DNA of 64,000 nucleotides, from positions 71,281,623 through 71,345,622 of the forward strand of contig NC_081861.1 in the NCBI RefSeq assembly GCF_963259705.1, given 5' to 3'. Position 1 is the first letter of the stretch. Every line of letters starts with the position of its first letter. The notes beneath the pieces are model-generated. The model was given only the letters and a program-made list of their open reading frames with translations. It was not told the origin of the DNA and did no database searches. This document shows, piece after piece, positions 57,801 through 64,000 of the stretch. This DNA comes from Myotis daubentonii (lineage: Eukaryota; Chordata; Mammalia; Chiroptera; Vespertilionidae). The position numbers and the translations under genes were made by a program.

Positions 57801-59703
57801 TGACACCTAGATTTTTTAGGTTGGCCCAATGGAGTAGATGTTTTGTGGAACCCAGTGGTACAGTCTGTAAGGTCTCCTGGGTTGGGTCTTCCAGGGATTC
57901 CCCCTACTTGAGATATTTGGGTTCTCCTGTTGTAGTTGGGTCTTGAATGTTATTGTCCCTTTCATGGATGGAGCCTCCTCTCAGGTTGTCTGATTACATG
58001 ACTCTCTCCCTACCATGTCATGCCTCCATTGTGGAGATGCTCACTGAGCAGCACAAAATACAAGACAAAACAAGACAAGACACAAAAGTAACAGATTACA
58101 AATGTACACTAGGCCCCTATAGCCCCAACAAAAATGAACACCAGAGGAAAGAGAATGAGGAAATAAAAAAGAGAGCAAGATTAATAGAAAAAATGAAAGA
58201 TAATATATGGAGAGAAAACATAACAAAATAAAGAAAGAAACTAAAAACCACATATAAAAAAAAATACCCAGAAAAAGGGGAGTGGGCAGAATCTGTAGAT
58301 GCAGTGCTCGAATAAAGAAAAGAATTAGAGGAAGAGGGGTAGGACCACTGTTTAGGATAAAGTAGGGACAAAATAAATGAGAAGACAAGAAAGAAGAAAG
58401 AAAAATTGAAAAGGTGAATAGAGGAGAGACAGTCCTATATTTAGGAGGTGAAACAAGTTAAGAAATTAGGAGAAGAAAAAAAGCAAAAGAGAAGAGAAAA
58501 AAAATTGAGTAGTAAAAAAAGAGAAAGGGTGTTTGAGTAGGAGAAGAGGAAATTAGATATATGAACAAAACAGTAGAGACTATAATGATAACAAAGCCAT
58601 AAAGCAGTTGGATAAGAAGATCAATTTAAAAAAAAAAGGTGGGGGAAGGAAAGAGAAAAACTAAAAAGGAGATGCCTGTCCACTAGCTGTCAATCTTAAT
58701 TACTCAAGGGTCTGTTTCTGACAGGGCTTTAGGTGGGGTTGGTGCTGTTTTGCTTTCAGGGAATAGGATGGGTGTTGTTTTTATTCTTGTCCCAGACCTG
58801 CTCCTCCTTGATTGGCCCAAAATATTACTCTGCCCTTGGCTGGACAGAGGTCCTTGTATGGAGATCAATGGGGTCAGCTGGACGCTGAAGTTTTTATCAG
58901 TCTGGTTTCTAGAATTTTGGGGCACTGAGGGCTCCTTGAGACTATTCAGACCCTTAGGCTTGGCCTCTGCCTTTGTTTCCTCATTAAAGCTCAAAATTCA
59001 AGTTGTGGCAGGCTGTATCACCTAGGGTGGGGGGTTTTCCTTTTAACCTGCCCTCTGGAGGAGGTAGCTCCTCCCAGGGAAAATAGCCGTTTTTGTTTGG
59101 GAGTATATGAACAACCCACTGCAGGACTCCTGCCCACTGTTTTTCCAAGTCTCCCTACCTTGCTTTCCTCCCCCACCTCTCCGCAGGCACCTCAAGTTTG
59201 TGCCTCCCTCAGTGCTCCAATGCCTGGTGTGTTTAGTTGCAAATGAAAACTCCTGTGCTCTGGGTTTAGAGATTTTTTTTAAAAAAGAAAGGCAATCAAA
59301 GCTGTGGCTCTCTCTCCCACCGGCTCTGTTCTGCCAGGTTAGACACCACTGCTGCCAGCACTACTGCTACCTTTCTTAGCTGCTTGGATGATACAAGTGC
59401 TGCAGGTCCAGAGGTGCTGCTGCCACTGCCGCTGTGGGTGAGTGTGTGCTCCCGGAACTGTTCTCCTCATAGCTCAGGTTCCTCCTCTCCAGGCAATCCC
59501 CCTCTCATGATTTCGTTCTTCCTACTGGTCTCCAGGTGCCTTCTCTTTTTCCTTATTATAAGGTACCTCCACAGATGGACCACAGTTGGAAATACCAGGT
59601 AAATGTTCTCCAATTTAGTTGTATTTCCAGCCTGGCCCTGAGACGAGGTGCCCGACAGGTCTGCCTATTCAGCCATCATTTTCTGCTCCCCTCTGTTCAG
59701 TTT
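57800..59703 (-). other. L1 5' UTR region
   Basis: Noncoding L1 5' region. It includes a 500-bp purine-rich tract (58130-58670) and GC-richer DNA near the 5' end. Small frames here have no domains. Confidence 0.65.
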
Positions 59704-59871
59704 TTAGTGTACAAAGCAATATATAATATGATCTGCATATGTAAGGCAAATTTCATGGCATAAAATATAACTTTATAGAAATGAAAAGTAAAAGACAAAC
59801 CCATGTTAATCTTCAGTTATGATTTTGGCTAATTTTTATTTGCTATGAACTTTTAAAATGTTAAATGAGAA

Positions 59872-60545
59872 TCTATATATATATATATATAAAAGCCCAG
59901 TGACTGAATGGCCAAATGAACAGAATGACCGGTCAACCAATCACTATGATGCACACTGACCACCAGGGGGCAGATGCTCAATGTAGGAGTTGACCCTAGT
60001 GGTCAGTGCACTCCCACAGTGGGAGCGCCACTCAGCTGACCAGGATGAATGGTGATCCCATAGCAGGAGCAGCTGCTCAGAGGGCAGGTCCACAGCCGCT
60101 CGGCTGACCAGGATGAGCAGCTGCTCCCATAGTGGGCCCATCCCCACAGGCCATGTATCCCGTGCACTGGGCCTGTATCCTATATAATGAAAAGGGAATA
60201 TCCAAAATGACCATCACTCTGCCACAAAGATGGCAGCGCCCACAGCAGAGGGGGGGTTTCCATAACACAAGATGGCTACACCCACTGTGGAGGCCGAGTT
60301 CCCATAATGAGCCTTAATGAACAATCATCAGGAACCTGAGGTTGCACCCCCCTCCCCCATGGGGCTTGACAGAGGACCTCAGGCTGCAACCCCCTCCACC
60401 CGGCAGGGCTTGACAGGGCACCTCAGGCTGTGCCCCCTTCCTGGCAGGGCTTGAAGGGGGACCAAAGGTGCGCCCCCCACCCTGATGCTGGCCCAGAGGA
60501 CCTCAGGCTGCTCCCCCAGCCCTGGCACCAGGATAGAAACAAGCC
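59872..60545 (+). mobile_element. Composite HeliBat with (TA)n inside its 5' end
   Basis: The first unit starts TC, then (TA)9, then AAAAGCCCAG, so the TATATA of the normal 5' end is expanded. It ends GTGCACTGGGCCTGTA at 60177. The second unit starts TCCTATATAATGAAAAGG at 60178. It contains about four copies of a GGACCTCAGGCTGCAACCCC-type repeat, and its 3' end is not clear. Confidence 0.8.
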
Positions 60546-62437
60546 AAAGGAGGCTCAAAGCACTTTTAGGAGTCTAAAAAATTTCCTTTGCCATGTTTTT
60601 CTTTGGATCATACTAGAATAATCACAGCTTCATTAGCAGCAATAGCAGGAAAATGTTGGTATAAATAAATTAATAAAGGAACAAACAACTAACAGAGGTA
60701 TTGTTGTTACTGTAATGGTAGGATCCAGAACTTCCTACTTTTCCCCCTTCCCCTTCATATAAACACAAATATATTACACCTAGTCAGACTACACAAAGAC
60801 TTTGGAGCAGATGTTGAAATGGAAGTTACCTGGAAAAAAATCTACTAATGATAGGCAAGAGGGGGAGAAATATTTGGAAAATAATGAGAAAAACAAGAGG
60901 GGTACCTATCTCATGTTGTATGTTCAGACACTTGGTGAGGGTGGGGTGGATGAGAAAATGTATTATCTTTAAGAGAATAATTACAAGAGAGGCAGGTAAG
61001 CAGGTTATATATTTAGCTATATAGGTGAAGGATATCTTTATTCTTGATCCTGGGACAAAAGTGCATAGGAAAACTCAGTTGCAAAATGATTTTCACTAAC
61101 CACAATACAAAATGAGGCATGGTACTGAAAAAGAAGGTCATTCATCTGATAGTGTTTTAAAATATGGAGGCATGTTCTTAGAGAGCTGAAATAGTCAGAT
61201 GGATACATACATTTGAACTTAAACATAACATATAAGATTTATGATTATCATCATTAAATAGAACCTTTATTTTATCATTTTTCTTAGAAATTGCTTAAAC
61301 CAGAATCATTAACTACATATTCTTCTTCATGTTCAAGTTGTTTCTGAAGTATTTTTAAAAATGCTCCTTAAGGCGGTTTTTTTCCAAGCAGTTTCATAAT
61401 AATAGCACTGATACCAGGCAGCACCCGAGGAGGCCAAGACAGGTCTCAACCTGATCCACGTCCTTGTCATGGAACAAGAAAGTATTCAATAGCTTGACAT
61501 AAGGATTTAACAAAGCATAGTAACTTTATTAAAGAGATAGTATGCACTTGATAAGTGAGAGCAGGCAATCTTGGATAATGAGACATGCCAATGGGGTCTG
61601 GGTGGAAGATTTTTATTAAATGTGGGGAAGGGGTGGAGAGATAGGGCTGTCCTCTGCTTCTGATGCTGGTGGTACAACTCATACTTGTCCCTCCTCCCCA
61701 GATAATGACTTTTTTGTGTTGTTGTTGTTCTCTCAATTACAACAAATTGAGGAGGAGAAAGCATGAGAACAGGTAGTCGGTAAAGGTCTCATCTGTGACG
61801 TTCCAGCCAAGACAGAAAAGAGGAATCAATCTTGAGGCCTTTGTTTCCTATTCTAACTTTCTTACTTCACCACAATCTCTAGTCTTCTTGTTGTTCCACT
61901 AATCACTCAAAGTCATTGGTTCGTATAATACTCTGATAATCCAAACATTCTCTTTTCACATCATAGGTGATTATAAATACTTGTTTCTTGTGTATTGATG
62001 CATTCAAGAATTATTCAGTTTTTAAAGAATGTAATCAAGTTGATAGAATTAATTTGTCAAATGCTATTACTAGCACACAGATAAAATATATAGGCATTTT
62101 TCTCCCCCTTTGGGCTTATTATCTGATACCATGAGAGTGCTATTTTTTTTTATTTTATTTTTTTTACTTTCTGAAACTCTTGGCATAGGTTTCCTGATGC
62201 TTGGATGAAGCACAGTACACATATCAGGACACACACCTTTCCCATACTATATTTATCCCTCCCAATAGAGATTCTTAGTTCAGATATCCAGACATTAATT
62301 TTAATCATCCTGTTACAGTTTTTTCTTTGATTCTCATGTGAACAACATGCAAATAAATCCCAATTGATCCACCATGACAGATAGTTATAAATAACTGATT
62401 AGCAATTTACTCTTTCTCTGGGACTTTTATTATACAA
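60546..62437. other. Long AT-rich stretch, possible LTR inside
   Basis: No gene was seen. Around 61400-61870 the text (GGAACAAGAAAGTATTCAAT, TTTATTAAAGAGATAGTATG) resembles a reverse ERV LTR, at low confidence. A T-rich tract lies at 62142-62168. Confidence 0.45.
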
Positions 62438-63335
62438 CTAGAGGCCCAGTGCACAAAAATTTGTGCACTCGGGGGGAGGGGTCCCTCAGCTCAGCCTCTG
62501 TCCTCTCCCAGTCTGGGACCCCTCAGGGGATGACCACCTGCTGGCTTAGGCCTGCTCCCCGGGGGATTGGGCCTAAGATGGCAGTCAGATATCCCTCTGG
62601 CAGGCCAGGAGCCCTCAGGGGATGCCCACTTGCCAGCAGGGAGTAGGCCTAAGCTGCAGTCAGACATCCTTAGCGCTGCTGAGGAGGCAGGAGAGGCTCC
62701 CACCACCACTGCTGTACTGGCAGCCGTCAGCCTGGCTTGTGGCTGAGCAGAGTTCCCCCTGTGGGAGCACACTGACAACCAGGGATCAGCTCCTGCATCG
62801 AGAGCATCTGCCTCCTGGTGGTTAGTGTGTGTCATAGTGACCAGTCATTCCCAGTTGTTCTGCTGTTAGGGTCAGTTTGCATATTATCCTTTTATTATAT
62901 AGGATAGAGGCCTGGTGCACGGGTGGAGGCTGGCTGGTTTGCCCTGAAGGGTGTCCCGGATCAGAGTGGGGGTCCTGCTGGGGTGCCTGGCCAACCTGGG
63001 TGAGGGGCTGATGGCTGTTTGCAGGCTGGCCATGGCCCCCAGCCACCAAAGCTTCCAGTGAAGGCTGGCTGGAAGCAGGTATCTGGGGTTTGTTTATCTT
63101 CTATAATTGAAACTTTGTTGCCTTGTGTGGAGCTCAGAGCCAGCCAGGGCAGGTGGGAAGTGTGGCTTCCTCCATCACTGGGGCAACCAAGCCTCCTGCT
63201 TGCTCCAGCTCTGTGGCTGCTGGTGCCATCTTGGTTGGGTTAATTTGCATATAATCACTCTGACTGGCTGGTGAGCGTGGCTTGGGCATAGTGAAGGTAC
63301 AGTCAATTTGCATGTTTCTCTTTTATTAGATTAGA
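62438..63335 (-). mobile_element. Composite HeliBat, two units head to tail
   Basis: Unit B lies at 62438-62904 (CTAGAGGCCCAGTGCAC, hairpin AAAAATTTGTGCACTCG, to TTTTATTATATAGGA). Unit A lies at 62905-63335 (TAGAGGCCTGGTGCACGGG to TTTTATTAGATTAGA). The junction repeats that of 14921/14922. Unit A carries the YY1-like, octamer and CCAAT-like cluster at 63222-63280. Confidence 0.92.
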
Positions 63336-63984
63336 TTTTTTTTACATGGTTTTCCAAGTTTGTCTGTCCTATTACTCTCTAAACCTCTGGTGAATGATCT
63401 ATGATTATTTCTGATCAATGATCTCTTCTACATATAGTCAAATTATATATCTATTTATTTTTGAATTTTAAGTAATGCACCATTTGTCCACTAGATGTTT
63501 TACTATTTACTAGCATCACATTTTAGAGGGAGAGCTTGCTCCTCTATTACAAAATTACTAACCGCTGTGAAAAAGAAAATCTGCTAAAAATGTGTAAGAA
63601 ATTAATTGTAGCTCATTTACATAAGTATAAGTTGAAATTCTACATTTTTCTTAGCAATGATATACACTTTAGATATTCCAGAAATATAACACAGTAATTT
63701 TTCTGTGAAACCTAATGTCTGTATATCTTGGTTATTACAATCACAAATTAGACCATCATTTTTTCTTAATTACCTGAGCTTTGCAAAGGAGTCACTAATA
63801 CTTTTCTTTGAACTTCATATGAAAGACTTGATTTATATAGTTGCTAAATTTTGAGATTTCTGAAACTGCACAGTGGTTTATTGTTTTTAACTTTACTTTT
63901 GTCAGTTTATTTTATAGCTATGCATTTTTATATTTAACAGACAATTTTTAGAACAGTTTAAAGTTTATAGAAAAATTACATAGA
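63336..63984. other. AT-rich end of window, nothing recognised
   Basis: No gene or repeat family was seen. The last bases (CCAAGATGGTAGC, 63988-64000) look like the start of an L1 or HAL1, cut by the window edge. Confidence 0.5.
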
Positions 63985-64000
63985 AATCCAAGATGGTAGC

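Larger units (their letters stand above)
49325..59703 (-). mobile_element. L1 LINE, near full length, split by several insertions
   Basis: The 3' UTR begins after an (AATTT)n tail (49330-49362). ORF2 runs to about 56720, ORF1 occupies about 57800-57060, and the 5' UTR ends near 59703 (CAGCCATCATTTTCTGCTCC, reverse of an L1 start). After removing insertions the L1 is about 7 kb. Evidence for one element: the text breaks in ORF2 at 50412 and resumes at about 50800-50885 (TTCTCCTAGGAGACGGATCA) and again at 53760 (ATGTCTGAGATTTTGTTGG) in the correct L1 order. Possible duplication: ACTGTTTTTA (49317) and TCAGTTTTTA (59697). Confidence 0.85.

Noticed and set aside
58041..58388. Hydrophobic 115-codon minus-strand frame
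   Set aside because: It is an artefact of a purine-rich L1 5' UTR tract read in antisense.

Overview
This is a gene-poor mammalian window made almost entirely of transposable elements. The repeat set points to a vespertilionid bat (Myotis, Eptesicus, Pipistrellus or a relative). It has many HeliBat-type Helitrons (5' TCCTATATAATAAAAG, 3' hairpin GTGCAC..GTGCAC followed by GGGCCTCTAG), tRNA-derived VES SINEs, young nonautonomous hAT transposons including one SPIN, and bat L1 and half-L1 (HAL1) retrotransposons. I see no host protein-coding exon, tRNA, rRNA or CRISPR array. Every coding stretch I can support belongs to a transposon or an endogenous retrovirus, and only one (HAL1 ORF1, 5963-6811) is uninterrupted from start to stop.

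Layout: 1-3893 is a decayed L1 (+) with a VES SINE inserted. 4189-9320 holds a HeliBat, a full-length HAL1 (5259-7166), and two HeliBats joined head to tail, the second carrying about 1 kb of ordinary genomic DNA and an nhAT. 10473-11252 is a solo LTR. 12006-13545 is a broken HeliBat helicase gene (-), the only autonomous-Helitron coding remnant here. 14103-23429 is dominated by HeliBats, several of them two-unit composites, plus two ancient LTR-type repeats. 24563-29546 is a deleted class II (betaretrovirus-like) ERV with gag, dUTPase/protease and part of RT; its 3' LTR is split by a solo LTR with a GGGG target duplication. Old L1M pieces flank and underlie this ERV (23460-31450).

34293-42495 is an L1 (+) holding a SPIN in its 5' region and a second HAL1 (-) in ORF1. 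42767-46150 is an L1 (-) containing a hAT and a HeliBat fragment. 46370-47306 is an old L1 3' end. 48332-49017 holds two more HeliBats. 49325-59703 is one L1 (-), spread over about 10 kb because it was split by an unidentified insertion, a (TA)n tract, four HeliBat units in tandem and a VES SINE. 59872-63335 has two more composite HeliBats around an unremarkable AT-rich stretch.

The genes do not form a host pathway. What the window records is the interaction of element classes: L1 machinery presumably mobilised VES and HAL1; a HeliBat Rep/helicase presumably mobilised the roughly 20 noncoding HeliBat units. The most notable pattern is that HeliBat units repeatedly sit head to tail with a shared, damaged junction, which suggests a two-unit HeliBat that transposes as one element.
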